DNA of 64,000 nucleotides, taken from positions 7,226,001-7,290,000 of the forward strand of contig NC_134031.1 in NCBI RefSeq assembly GCF_964204645.1. The letters are read 5' to 3'. The position numbers and the translations under genes are program-made. Source of the DNA: Tubulanus polymorphus (lineage: Eukaryota > Nemertea > Palaeonemertea > Tubulaniformes > Tubulanidae). Positions 23,806-35,239 of this stretch are shown here, piece after piece (the stretch's first letter is position 1; each line of letters begins with the position of its first letter). The notes below the pieces were generated by a model. It searched no databases and was not told the origin of the DNA. It was given only the letters and a program-made list of their open reading frames with translations.

Positions 23806-24176
23806 GGACACCATGCCCACTTGGAGAGTGGTTCCAAATGCTCAACAATCTAACAATTTCAATATTCAACGCCCCCTGGTGACCATATACAGAAGCCAAT
23901 GACCTTGAAACTCACCACAATCATAGAACATGTCAGCAGCTACGATTTTGTAATTGATTGTGATAACAAAATATGCCTCGTTACCACTTTAATATGGAAA
24001 TACTGTTATTCTACTATTCAACGCCCCCTGTAGACCATATTCAAAACCCAATGACCTTGAAACTCACCACAATCATAGAACATGTCACGAACTATAACTT
24101 TGTAATTGATCATGGTAACAAAATATGCCTAGGTACCAATATGATAAGGAAATACTAAGTTATTCTACTATTCAAC
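23806..24176. repeat. About 155-bp tandem repeat, second array
   Basis: The same leader (GTCCAGGGACACCATGCCCA) and unit as at 741-1400, with unit starts near 23865 and 24016. A third unit is cut after ATTCAACGA at the BEL/Pao junction. Confidence 0.85.
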
Positions 24177-24842
24177 GACTTCAATTCCCCAGATGGCTGG
24201 GATTTGATACTAGTCAACCCATAGAACTGATTGTGTTCTTCGACGCAACACCCAAAGCGGCACTAGGGTGCGTAGCATATATGAAACAATCTGACTCAGT
24301 TCAACTGATAGGATTTAGAAACAAAGTCGTTTTGCCACACCAAGTCGGGATGGACGGTACCAAAACTTGAGTTAGAAGCAATGGTCATAGCGGCCAAATA
24401 CCCAAGTGCAAAAAGACCTTAAACAATTTGTCAGGCATAGAGTGACGACGATTAGATCGTTGTCTACAACCAATCAGTGGTCACATGTCGTGTCCAATGA
24501 GAATCCATCAGACATATTGTCCAGAGGGGCAACGTTCAACGAATTAGCAAAATCGATCTGGAATTCCGGCCCGCTGTGGCTCACGGACTCCCAAAGGGCA
24601 GCACCCCTCATGTTGAAGAATCGGATACTGCCACACTGTTGGCAGCCAGCGTTGAATTTGAAAATGTATTTCAACCTGCATTTCCTGATTGCCATCAAGG
24701 CATAGACAATGTCATTGACTTGAAAAGTTTCAATGATTATGATAAACTACTTCGAGTTACAGCTCGAGTGAAATGTGCCTTCACAGTAGGCCGAAGCCAT
24801 GCAATCTCAGCGGCGAAGCCGAGAGGTTATGGATACGTTTGA
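24177..24842 (+). mobile_element. BEL/Pao LTR retrotransposon pol fragment
   Basis: The plus strand encodes LQFPRWLGFDTSQPIEL and VFFDATPKAALGCVAYM (RNase H-like start), then after a frame change VPKLELEAMVIAAK. After an internal deletion it reads HVVSNENPSDILSRGATFNE, GPLWLTDSQR and YDKLLRVTARVKCAF. The order and the NPSDILSRG and LLRVTARV motifs are typical of BEL/Pao pol between RT and integrase. Frameshifts and the deletion show a dead copy. It is cut by the TIR element starting at 24843. Confidence 0.88.
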
Positions 24843-26056
24843 TCATGGACGTATAAACTAGAAGGACGGCACACCGGCTATAAGATCAAAGGCCCCGCTG
24901 ATAACAGCCGTTCGCACTGTATTTGCAAGTGCGAGCTGAACAGGTGCCCGTTCTTACGGGCAACTGGCTAGCGTCTCGTTTCCAGGAACAGAGTTACGGG
25001 AATGTGCAAGCGTAATAGATGCTATTTATATGCGTAATAGACATGCGCAGTCATTGCAATAATAAAGATGGCCATGTGCTTGGCATTTTAGTGAAAATTT
25101 CTCGAAAATACGTCAATTTTTAGCGAATCTACGGCACATCAAGTGACGGATGCACATCATAACATTTTTCAAAGTTAAGGTGAATATAAAGCCAAATTTC
25201 TCATAGTCACACTCTTTTCCTCCATTTTTGAATTATGTATTTAAATGAAGAAAGAGCTCATCTTTAAGCTAGTCCACATGGTTTGAACGCCAAATGATGC
25301 CAAATTGTCGAAATTCTGACTAGAAAATCGAAGTGTTTTAATAATTATGCCTTCCATTTGAACGGATTTTCAAGGAGTAACGTTCTGAAGTTTTCAGTCA
25401 TAAGAATAATCTGCACATACGTATAATATGTATACCAAGCTAAAAGACTATTTTATGAACAAACTTTAAAATCATAAATCATGGTTTTGTTTAATCATTT
25501 TATATTTTCAGATGAGCTTCCTGAAATTTCAAACAATTGTTGTTGACGGAGTGTCATTCTTAAAATTTATCAAGTAGTATCACATGTTATAACAAATTTA
25601 CAAATAACAAATTCATAGTCATTATATTCACATTACTGATTGTATTTCTTATTTTCATATTGTATAATTAATAAACGATGAAATAAAAAAAGAATATTTG
25701 TTCGTTCAGATACCTTTCTTGAGTGTGGATATTTTTGCGGTCTAAGTAAAGCTTAAAATTGGAGACAATGAAATTTAGAATTTAACACAAAATATCTTTT
25801 AAATCATATAATATTTGATTTTATAGATTGATTAAATTGTGGTTTCTTAGCTTGTTAAAAAAACTAACTTCTGTCGGAACTAGCCGAATATACCCGAATC
25901 ACAGCCAAAGCTGTCATATCATTGTTCCCCAGATGGAATTACGCAATAGGCAAGATGTGTGAAGTGTTAACTCAGCGCTGATAACAAGTGTCGGAAATAC
26001 AGTGGATTCCTTTGAACTAGGCTGGTGGGCTGTCCTTCTAGTTTATACGTCCATGG
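24843..26056. mobile_element. 1.2-kb non-autonomous DNA transposon with TIRs and TTTGA duplication
   Basis: The left end TCATGGACGTATAAACTAGA and the reverse complement of the right end, CCATGGACGTATAAACTAGA, match over more than 30 bp with few mismatches. The element is flanked by TTTGA on both sides (24838-24842 and 26057-26061), a likely 5-bp target-site duplication. The interior is AT-rich and has no transposase frame. A GCTGATAACA motif occurs near both ends. It sits at the truncated end of the BEL/Pao pol fragment. Confidence 0.85.
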
Positions 26057-26135
26057 TTTGACCCAGGAAACATATTATTCTGAGATCTTTGCATACATAC
26101 GAGCATCATGACTAAAACAACGATGAGATGTCCGA

Positions 26136-26560
26136 CTATTGTTCGACAGTTGGGCTTATACATTTACCGATTTGGGTATGTAAGTAGTGCTGGGAGACTG
26201 GATCAAGCTGATACACCTGATAGACAAAGATAAGCTGATTAAGGTTCCGCCCTGTTTCTCCTATATATACTTTGTCGCAAACTTTACAAGGTATTTTATA
26301 AATTCCACAGTTTAGGGATTCAGTTTTCGGTATGTTATTAATCAATATGTTACTAAGTTTATTATTGTATTTAAAGATAAGTTGTTTATTTAGTGACAGA
26401 AGAGAAACTTTAGAATTCTCGAGGAAAGGTACATACGGTACAATGATAGGCTGTTTATCGGTAGCCAAGGTTCTAAGGTTGTTATTTCTAAAATGCGTAG
26501 TACGAGCTTGTATTCACCATTGTTTTAATTTAAGTGCCCCCTAGTTTTTCTTTTTACTAC
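26136..26560 (-). mobile_element. Penelope-like element, GIY-YIG endonuclease fragment
   Basis: The minus frame 26468-26136 reads TDKQPIIVPYVPF, NNIPKTESLN, then CGIYKIPCKVC and KVYIGETGRNLNQ. GIY, YIG and the Cys pair between them identify the Penelope-type GIY-YIG domain. The frame is lost after NLNQ, and the Arg/Glu/Asn active-site region further on is not intact. No RT is attached. Confidence 0.9.
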
Positions 26561-26756
26561 TGATTTCAAGTTCTAATTTATATTTATACTCACTATTGTT
26601 GTTTATAATTACCCCTTAGTTTGCTTCCGTTTAATCTATTTTAGCGTGTAACTGTTTCTACGTTAATTTTCCTTTAGTTTGTATCATCTCTGATTACTTG
26701 AATTAGTCTCTGGATTGTATATATATCTCATAATTTTTGTATTTTCTCATTATTTC

Positions 26757-26795
26757 TGAAGATGACTATTAGGATATAGCCGAAACGTTGAAATA
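26757..26795 (+). ncRNA. Possible decayed hammerhead ribozyme-like motif
   Basis: CTGAAGA, a GACTAT / ATAGCC stem-like pair with one mismatch, and CGAAACG are arranged like the conserved core and stem II of a type I hammerhead. Penelope-like elements are known to carry such ribozymes. The strand is opposite to the nearby endonuclease fragment and the stem is imperfect, so this is a weak call. Confidence 0.25.
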
Positions 26796-27644
26796 AACTA
26801 CTATCTTGAAGTTTCATTTTCGGACTTTTTCGTTATAATTGTGGGATTCTCTCTACTTAGATTGGAATTTCCTGTTGTTGAAATTTAGTCAGGGAGAAGA
26901 GGAAGGTATCTCATGATCGAGAGAGGGCAGTAACTAATTGTCCTCTCTTTTATAAGTTAGTTCTTTATTAAAAACCAACTAGGTTTTTAATTTATGAAAG
27001 CTTTAGATCTCGCATTGGATCGGAAATAATTAGCAATTGCTCATTGCTGATTTATGAGTAATTAAGGAGTTACTGCTGATTGAACTTTTGTGGAATATCG
27101 AAGTGCTATTCGTTCGACCAGGAACAGAATTTTAACTATTTGTAAACTACAAATAAAACAGAGTACTGCAGCTTGCTGAACTTAGTATTAATTTTTTCTC
27201 TGCGAGAATATAAAATTTGTATCGAATGGCGCATTGATTTCAAATTGTTCACATTTGAGAATTGAAAGTATTTAAACGTATTGATTTACCAGAAATCATG
27301 GTGCCATTCCGGAATTGGATTTAAGCTACTTTTATTTTGGCGATGTATGTGGATTGGTGAGCGATGTGGTTTCGTTTGGTTTATTTCTTGTGTATTGGCT
27401 GTAGAGAATGATTTGGTAACTTTGTAATCGTGATGCATATGGAAAATTGGAAAGTGAATTTATTGTGTTAAGTGAAAAAACAAACTGACTGACATTATCG
27501 AATTTGGATGAAGTGGCTTGAAAGAAACTGTGTTAAATTAACCTTAATTGGACAATAGTTATCGATGATTGGTGTAAACGGACAACCAACAAGCAGGTCG
27601 TATGATAAAATCTTTTTAGGAAAACTATCTAATACATATCTATA

Positions 27645-28520
27645 CTATAAGCGGCTAGGCGTCTTAACTTTGTAACGCGTAATCTCCGTTCGTGTGGCTT
27701 CGATTACGCGTTGAGTGGTATGGATTGAAAGAGGGTGGTCTGATCTGTGTTTTAGAATCGATTTCGTGCCAATACGATAAAGTTTAGGTAAACTTTTGGA
27801 CCATTTAAGTTTGGACGCTCCGCATGACGTCACTGCGCGCGCTGATCAAAACAAACATTTGAGCGTCGGTTTTTGTATAGTGTGCTTGACTACAGAGACG
27901 CGGGTGACCTCAATTCATCTCTCTGCCTACAGAGACGCGAGTGCCCTCAATTCTGGGGATCTAATACTTGTAGTGGAGATTACTGCGATGCGGTGAGCAT
28001 CAGCTGTTGCTTGGCTTTTGACTACAGAGACGCCGGTGACCTCCTCTCTCTGCCTGGAATCTAATAGTGTATGTATTCGAGCTCACCACAGCGCAAAATT
28101 ATAATGAATCACTAAGGTGCAGATAAAAATAATATAATATATAATAATATGTAATTTAATATCATATATATTTATTTATCGATATGAAATCTACACTATA
28201 AGTCTGGCATTAGAAACAAATATCAAAGAAGAGAAAAAGTATTACAATATTTCACTGTAAACTATGTTTTTGGTTTGTTTGGGTGAGTACTGGGTACCTA
28301 CTCTGGAAAGGGAAACATAGTGCATGCCATGTGTGAATGGTGAATTCCGGAAGTTCAGTCCAATGTATCTGAATGTTTGGCCCTGTGCTTTGTGAACTGC
28401 ATGTCATAGCAAAACAGGGGCGTAACTGGAATTACTCTTTCATACCTTTCAATCCGAAAACAATAACAGGCTATTAAATCTCGGTGATTTTTAGAAGAAT
28501 GGATTGGCATGCTTTTCTTT
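27645..28520 (-). mobile_element. Helitron/Pif1-type helicase C-terminal fragment and flank
   Basis: On the minus strand, from about 28402 down to 28260, one frame reads HKAQGQTFRYIGLNF and SPFTHGMHYVSLSRVGT. These are the last two conserved helicase motifs of Helitron and PIF1 proteins. A more upstream piece, RIERYERVIPVTP, is in another frame, so the gene is broken. Below it (27880-28060) lies a small repeat of ACTACAGAGACGCGGGTGACC-type units, and near 27640 CTATACTATAAGCGG. The fragment abuts copy B of the DUF6729-type element at about 28520. Confidence 0.8.
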
Positions 28521-31500
28521 GGAAATGTGATTGTTGTAGCGACAACGTCATGGTGAAAGCTGTAGAGCCATGGACTCAATTGAATGTCAGACTCGATATT
28601 TGGCATTTTATGCGAAGATTCGCCAGCGGTTTGCACGACTGATGCACATCGGCTGTACAGTACCTTTTTAAGAAATGTAAGTCGATGTATTTTCAAGTGG
28701 GACCCCGTGGACCTTCAAAATTTGAAAAAAGCTAAGTCCGAAATGCTCGCTAGCCAGGGAGTTTCTGGGCTTAGTGAAAAACCGCTGATGCAGAGTATTT
28801 CCAAACAGGAGTTAGCTCTTCACTGTAAACATACTACCAGCGGTACTGAAGAAGCTCCTTCGTCAATTAATCGCGTCGATGTCCGGAGATGCTGGAAAAG
28901 ATACTCTCGGTGTTCCGCTGTTTAATCGTGAAAAGATGGCAGAGATCTGGGATAAACAAAGACGGCACATTGCGTGCATTCAAGACCCACCTGGTGTTGA
29001 ACTCTACACGCAGACTGGCACATCCAAAAAAGGGAATAGTCTGTTACCTACGTATCGATGTGCCCGAGGTACTACTTCACTTGAGTCGTTTCATATCCAC
29101 CTAAATCGATTTATCCCAGGTAAATAGTTTGATAATCAGTCTGTACTAAGAAAGATAATTTTTGTTAGGTGATGAAATTTAGCTAGGTCAAATTTGTAAA
29201 TATGGGTTTTTGCTTGATATATTTTCAGGAACTGTAGCTAACGATGCAAGCTACCAGGCTTACCCGGTTGATGGATTGTCACGCTGGAACGAGGACCGGG
29301 CTGTCGATGCCGTTTCCAGAAATCGTGAGGTGTATTCGTACAGTGGCTATCTCCGTCAACACATCAATGAGCTAAGCTCAAAAGTTCCCCATCATACCAA
29401 GCACCCCTCAAGTACACTGGAGAACTGATCGGGATTGAGTATCTGTATAATCTGACTAGAAAGGTCCCCAGTGACTATAGATCACTGCTTAATGAGGAGG
29501 CTGCTGAGGATCTGGACGACACCCCTGAGGAAGCTAGCACTGATACAGTTGACAAAGGCATTGTTTTGGAGCAAACCTTCGATGAAACTATTACTTTACC
29601 AGGGGATGGAGATATAGAAGATGATTTATTATGTAAGTTACCAATACAAAGTAGTAATTTGATCATAATACTAACTAATTTGTTTCTTCTGAAGATCTGG
29701 CTTGATATATCTATTATCAGTTATGCTTATAGCTATGCATGAGCCTGTCATTCATGGTATTTTTGGTGATGTAGAAATTTTACTTATTTACAGTTTCACT
29801 CAGTTCATCAAAATCGTCCAACGATGCCGATACTCGCCCTTCAACGATGGAAGTTACTGATATCAGCACTATGAATATCCATCCTGTAATTACAGATGAA
29901 CTCGGGGATACTTATGTGCCCAACCCTACAGTAACCGATAAATCTTGAGTGTTACCTCCGTTAACAAGTTGCTTGGATGAACAGGTAAGTTCTCACCAAC
30001 AAATTGATTTTAATTGATAAAATGACCCATAATAGTGTAATAGTTAGCAAAGCTATATTGGTGATTACAATTCTTGTTTAAAGTTATTTTATAGCAGTCT
30101 GCTGGACCAGATGGGACAACCAGTTTTGGTCACGTTGTTGCTCGTTTGATAATGGTCAGGCAATATGCAACCAAGGTGCAGACGATGTCATCCGACTATG
30201 GAATGAATTTCCCGATTTTGACAAGACACCGATTGTCTTCCCTAAGCGACATCGGGAGAGGCTTATTAAAGGAAGATTTAAAGCGAAAAAGGAAAGAAAT
30301 GTTGCTCCTGGTGTTGAGAGTTCCCAACGGTAAGTTTTTTTGTAGCAATGATCAATTTTAACCATGTGTGACCATAATAATTGATATTTCGTGTAAAGAT
30401 CTTTCTCCGTTACCAACACAAATTTGGCTACACTAATCTTAATAAAAATGCCTGCAAAATTCATTTACAGGCAAGTTTATTTTGCATGACAATTATGTAT
30501 GAATTTCATTTTGTACGGCATTTTTAGGACCCAATGGTGCGCCAGCTCAGTTTCCTGATTGTAAAAGATATGTGGAAGTTGTAAAGAAACTGGCTATGAT
30601 TCATCGCTCATCGAGGAGAAATGAGCATGGCGTGTCGATGAACCGCTGGTCGTGGATTGGTAGATCTTACCAAACGATGCGGACTACCGTTTTGAATTGT
30701 GATAGGGTGATGGCCAACACTAAACGGCAACTGCCTGCGTTGAACCAAACTACGATCTCTCAATGGTATGTTTTGTTTTATCTGTGATGATATTTCGCTC
30801 ATATTGCACAAAAAACTTAGACCATTGATGATTTCTAATTTTTCAGGTTTACAAAATACTCCAAAAAACAGGAAGGGAAAGTCTTGCTTCAGGGAATACG
30901 TTTGCCTGAACCCTTGTTAGCAAGCACAACTGAGCAAATTTCTGCACGACAAAGACCAGAATCGTTTGCCGTATCCGCAAGGGGTGAACGTCACGCATTC
31001 ACCTCTCCACCAAATACTGCTGGAACATCAAAGTTTAAGGGTCGTCGCTGTGCTACCGCAACTGTGACTTAACACGATTTAGCTGTAACTAGGACAAATA
31101 CGAGAATCGATTCTACAGCGGTGTCCGATAGTAGTTACACTATGTCAAATATTAGTGTCTTACAGTCAACTCAAACAGCTACTGTGAAGCCTGGCACTGC
31201 CGACGACCATTCACTGCCTTCAGCGTTCATAAGGCATGAAACAGGAGAAAACAGTCGACGCAATTTTGTGCCCATCTTACCTTTCGTTCTTCCACCTTCG
31301 TATGTACCGTCGATACGCGAACAGATACGCGTTCCGTACAAAACACAGTCGATACCGGTCGGTCAAGAACAAATACGCGTTCTGTACAAAACACAGTGGA
31401 ATAGAGCGAAGCGCAAAAAAAGAGGAGGAAGGCGGTGTAAAACATAGGAAGTATGTGCGAACGAAAGCCATACCAACCTGCCCTCATTGTAAAAGAAATC

Positions 31501-31650
31501 GGATTCCCCCTTCACACCAGCAGTTCCACAGCTATCAGTATTGTGGGGAAACAAATGAAAAGACATTTGACGATTGGAAAGATGAACTTAGGAGGAAAGG
31601 GGTACCGAAGAAAAAGTGCGACAACTAGCTGCTATATTTTTAAATATTGC
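28520..31650 (+). mobile_element. DUF6729-type element, copy B: central exons and the most complete 3' half
   Basis: Exon 1 (to 29119) encodes VRLDIWHFMRRFASG, IFKWDPVDLQNLKKAK, then with a frame change WDKQRRHIACIQDPPGVEL and ARGTTSLESFHIHLNRFIPG. Exon 2 (29229-29632) reads ANDASYQAYPVDGLSRW; a deletion near 29385 shifts its frame. Later exons are about 29793-29948; 30095-30330 (DDVIRLWNEFPDFDKTPIVF, then GVESSQR); 30528-30765 (RWSWIGRSYQTMRTTVLN, LNQTTISQW); and 30847-31620, whose end reads PTCPHCKRNRIPPSHQQF, YQYCGETNEKTFDDW, a zinc-ribbon-like C-x2-C...C arrangement. The same order is familiar from multicopy DUF6729-containing proteins of fish and marine invertebrates. The 5' end is missing at the Helitron junction. 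No terminal repeats were recognised. Confidence 0.7.
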
Positions 31651-32465
31651 TAAGTTGTTTGGATAATTTGGATCATTCTTATGGATATTGATTTTATTTA
31701 AGTCTCATCCTAATCGAGGACCGAATTGTTACCAAGTATTACCTCAGGTATTTAAGATTATTTTTAGGCTGCCTGTTACATTGAATATACCTGTTTATTT
31801 TCTTAAAGCTCCTTTCAGAATTGTTTGGTAAGTGTAATTAAAATTTTTGTGTATATCAATTTTGCAAGTATTAACATATTCAAGTATCAATATTGTCAAG
31901 TTACAAATAATTAACAAGTATTATCATTGTAAAGTTTAAGTAATCAGCAATAAGTATCAATATAACAAAGTTAAAATTTTTAAAGTAGGCCTACTATAAT
32001 ACTCACCTTTTAAAAAATATTGTTCATGTTGCCTGTTATATGTACCATATCTGTAAATATTTTTTTTTGAATTTTCAAAATTGTTCTACTTGTTGAATTA
32101 GTTTTTATATGTATAGGGCCTATTTTTGTAAAAAGTTTTGAGTTAATTTTTGAAAAAGGAACATTAAATGAGTATATTTTGATATTAAAACTTAACGTTT
32201 TGTGAAAATTAATTTTCTAATACAAAGGAGTCTCCAAAAAGGACAGGAATTTTAGTTAGAGAGGACAGAACTTAAGGAAGGAGTACATGTAGTAGAAAAA
32301 AGACAAAAATTGATATTGTATATTATTTTTTGTAATTGTTTTATGGGATTCGAACCTCTATGGTGGGTTTTCCCAAAGGGATTTCGGTGATTTCCTTCTC
32401 AGTATGGAGGCCTGTGATGTACATATTGTGGTCGCAAATTGTGGCACCGGACCTGAACCCCCGTG
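31651..32465. other. AT-rich stretch, no gene seen
   Basis: Low-complexity A/T-rich sequence with CAAGTATTA-type near repeats (31860-31980). No exon or RNA gene is supported. Confidence 0.4.
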
Positions 32466-32467
32466 CA

Positions 32468-32539
32468 GAACTTTTGGCGCAGTGGAAGCATGCTGGGCCC
32501 ATAACCCAGAGGTCCGTAGATCGAAACTACGCTCTGCTA
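32468..32539 (+). pseudogene. Decayed initiator tRNA-Met copy
   Basis: Matches the intact tRNA at 33660-33731 from GGCGCAGTGGAAGC onward, including the CCCATAA anticodon loop and the ATCGAAA T-loop. Its first seven bases no longer pair with the 3' CTCTGCT strand. One further change (GCATGC for GCGTGC) lies in the D-arm. The flank to about 32748 is also duplicated. Confidence 0.85.
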
Positions 32540-32748
32540 ATGCTTTTCTTTTTTTTCCAGAGACTGAGCATTTGTTCCAAAAATGCTTTAGCTCTTGTCT
32601 TATTCCTTCATTTTTTTTCATCAAAATCTAAATGTATATTAAGTGTACCGGTAACTCCATGAAATCATGCAATCTTGCCGTTAGTTCCACAGGGTGCTTT
32701 GGTCGAGTGCGACACGGTGATATGGCAAATTCTACTCACTCAGACACT
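32540..32748 (+). repeat. Duplicated 3' flank of the tRNA-iMet gene, copy 1
   Basis: Near-identical to 33732-33935 (CCAGAGACTGAGCATTTGTT, AAATGCTTTAGCTCTTGTCT, GGTCGAGTGCGACACGGTGA). Together with the tRNA portion this is a segment of about 270 bp duplicated 1.2 kb apart. Confidence 0.9.
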
Positions 32749-33659
32749 CATCTCCTGAGTCGGATATTGATAATTATAATTTGAATGTCGATTGATTTTG
32801 ATGTATATACACGCATATATTGTAGGCCCTATATTTTTACTTGCTGTATCATGTGTTTCTTCGACAGCATTCACCGTTTGTCGTTTTCTTAATCCAATAA
32901 AAATAATCATTTTTTTCTATTCTATTCCAAAAATGTCTTTTTTAAACTGTCTTTGGCGGTACCGGTAGACCGTAGGCTATAATCCGACTTTTACTGATTC
33001 CCAAGGTGGCGACCGTTTCCAGCACGTACGTAAGAACGAGAGGAGGAAAATTTTATAAAAAACCGAATTACATTTTCTGTTGGAGATATTGAAAAACCGA
33101 CTTCACCACTAGGTTCATCATACAAAAATACATCAGTCAGTGACATAAAGTTTGAAGGACGTAGACGGAGTGGAAGAGGAAGGAACATAGAGCGATGTGA
33201 AAGTAAAGCAATGCCGATTCAACCTGCCGCCATTCAGCAATTAACAAACCCGGCTTATAATCAAGGTATAATGATCCAATATATTATTGGTATCGACGCT
33301 CTTTTTAATCTTAAGAATTAGAAGGAAAATTCTAACCAACAAATTGGATTGAAATTTGTGAAAATGAAAAAAATTCCCTAAAAATGTTACGAATACAAAT
33401 ATCCACCTATCGCCTTTCTCTCTCTATCTCTCTCTGTCGGGAAGTGATGAGGCTTAAGAAGTGTTTCACATTTTTGGACCTGAAAAAAGTAAATCGCAAA
33501 ACTTACAATCAACTATTTCACCGACTCGATTCAATCCACCTTCCATCTTCCTCGGAATTACAGCATTGAATGCGAATAGATTGGACTTCGGCCAGGACGC
33601 TCATGCAATACGCACGAGAATTTGCTTCATATATAAAATCAATCATTATGGAATCAGCG

Positions 33660-33731
33660 AGCAGAGTGGCGCAGTGGAAGCGTGCTGGGCCCATAACCCA
33701 GAGGTCCGTAGATCGAAACTACGCTCTGCTA
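33660..33731 (+). tRNA. trnfM: Initiator tRNA-Met (CAT)
   Basis: A 72-base cloverleaf. The acceptor AGCAGAG pairs with CTCTGCT, so base pair 1-72 is A-U. The D-arm is GCGC...GCGT. The anticodon stem CTGGG/CCCAG encloses CCCATAA (anticodon CAT). The T-stem CGTAG/CTACG encloses ATCGAAA in place of the usual TTCGAAT. The A1-U72 pair and the ATCGAAA loop are hallmarks of eukaryotic initiator tRNA. A T-rich run (TTCTTTTCTTTTTTT) follows within 20 bases and should end pol III transcription. Confidence 0.95.
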
Positions 33732-33935
33732 ATTCTTTTCTTTTTTTCCAGAGACTGAGCATTTGTTCCAAAAATGCTTTAGCTCTTGTCTTATTCTTTC
33801 ATTTTTTTTCATCAAAATCTAAATGTATATTAAGTGTACCGGTAACTCCATCAAATGATGCAATCTTGCCGTTAGTTCCATGGGGTGCTTTGGTCGAGTG
33901 CGACACGGTGATACGGCACATTCTACCTCTCCAGA
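33732..33935 (+). repeat. Duplicated 3' flank of the tRNA-iMet gene, copy 2
   Basis: Partner of 32540-32748, with few substitutions. Similarity fades after ACGGTGATACGGCA. Confidence 0.9.
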
Positions 33936-35120
33936 CCGCTTTTGGACAATGTTTTCTATCATTAGGTTTAGAAATAAACTACCGTATGACAAATGTGGCA
34001 TTGCTAGGGAAGTCAGTATATGCCTACGCGTAAAGCGTGAAGCCGGATTTTTCTATGACTGGACGGGTTATCATTAAGTTTACGGGCCCCAATATTCAAC
34101 TTCTTCAGTGGGGAGTTTAACGTCATCCTTGAAAACATTGTTGCAAAAGGTAATTCGGTATATTGCACATTCAGGCAATACCTTATGCGTTACACGCCTA
34201 TAAACATTATGACTCCCAGAATCTCCCACCGAACGTTTTGAATTACGATGCTTGGTTTAATTGGTTTCAGAATTAACGACCAAACATTGAGCATTGTTTT
34301 CGGGAGTCCGCTGACTTTTGAGATTAGGTCTATTTTACCTTGAATATTATCCATCCCGTATACAGATAATTTTTTTTCTAATTCTTTGTTTTTGTGTGCT
34401 AAACCGATTTTTTATAAGAAAATTCGATGTTTTTCGTGGGCGTGGGCCATTCTTTGTTTTGGCGCGCCAAAATGGAATTTTGAAGGGAAATTCGACCTTT
34501 TGTTCTGGCGCTCTGGTGCCTTCATTTGCACATATGGGTCTGGTTTTATAGAATGGTATCATGACTTAAACCGGTGGGCTAACTCATTTGAAAATGATTT
34601 GAGTTTTTTAGCCCACGGGTTTAAGTTAAATAGACAGTTTATCTATAAAACTGGGCTCAGGAATCAACGTGGATGGCCCTTATCAGACACCACATGGGAT
34701 TTCAGACACGGATATTGTGCGGTATATTTTCACGTTTCACTATGGTCTTGCCCCATAATATGCCACACCCGCATCTCGATTGATACCTAGTACGGTAAGT
34801 AGTTTGTGTGTTAGGCCTAAATTATGCGGCCTCAGTCGAGTAATTCATAAATTTGATGGGGAGCACAAAATTCAAAAATTTTCATTTTATTCCATTCAGC
34901 TATTGAAAACCCTCAGGCCACGATTGATTGATATCTGTGTAATATTGAGTGCTCTTCTGGATGGACGGACTGCAAAAGTTGCTTCATCTTTATCAATGTA
35001 AAAAATGTCAACATTTTATAAACAGACAATAAAGTTTAAGTATCACATTGGAGGTGTGCATTTTGCATTATAAGTCGCATTATTTTATTGGCGGAAGTAA
35101 CCACGGTTCCCATCGTTGAC
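33936..35120. other. Intergenic stretch before ODAD3
   Basis: No exon supported on either strand. It contains a short inverted pair around 34570-34620 (CTTAAACCGGTGGGCTAA against TTAGCCCACGGGTTTAAG). Confidence 0.4.
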
Positions 35121-35124
35121 AATG

Positions 35125-35138
35125 GTTACTATGGAGAT
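35125..35138 (+). promoter_or_regulatory. Candidate RFX X-box upstream of ODAD3
   Basis: GTTACTATGGAGAT resembles the imperfect palindrome bound by RFX factors (two half-sites around AT). It lies 102 bp before the predicted ATG at 35240. Ciliary genes commonly carry such sites, so position and gene function agree; the two half-sites are each imperfect. Confidence 0.45.
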
Positions 35139-35239
35139 TGTTGCTGTTTTCTGTGAGCATTACGCACATCAGGAGCAAATCGAGCGATATCTACGTAACG
35201 TGTTACCATCAAGTTGGCAGAAGTAGACACGAAGGCAAA

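Noticed and set aside
27880-28060. Repeated ACTACAGAGACGC units as a possible CRISPR-like array
   Set aside because: Three imperfect units with irregular spacing in eukaryotic DNA; a small minisatellite.
33461-34033. Plus-strand 190-codon frame
   Set aside because: It reads straight through the initiator tRNA gene and its duplicated flank, so it is not a protein gene.
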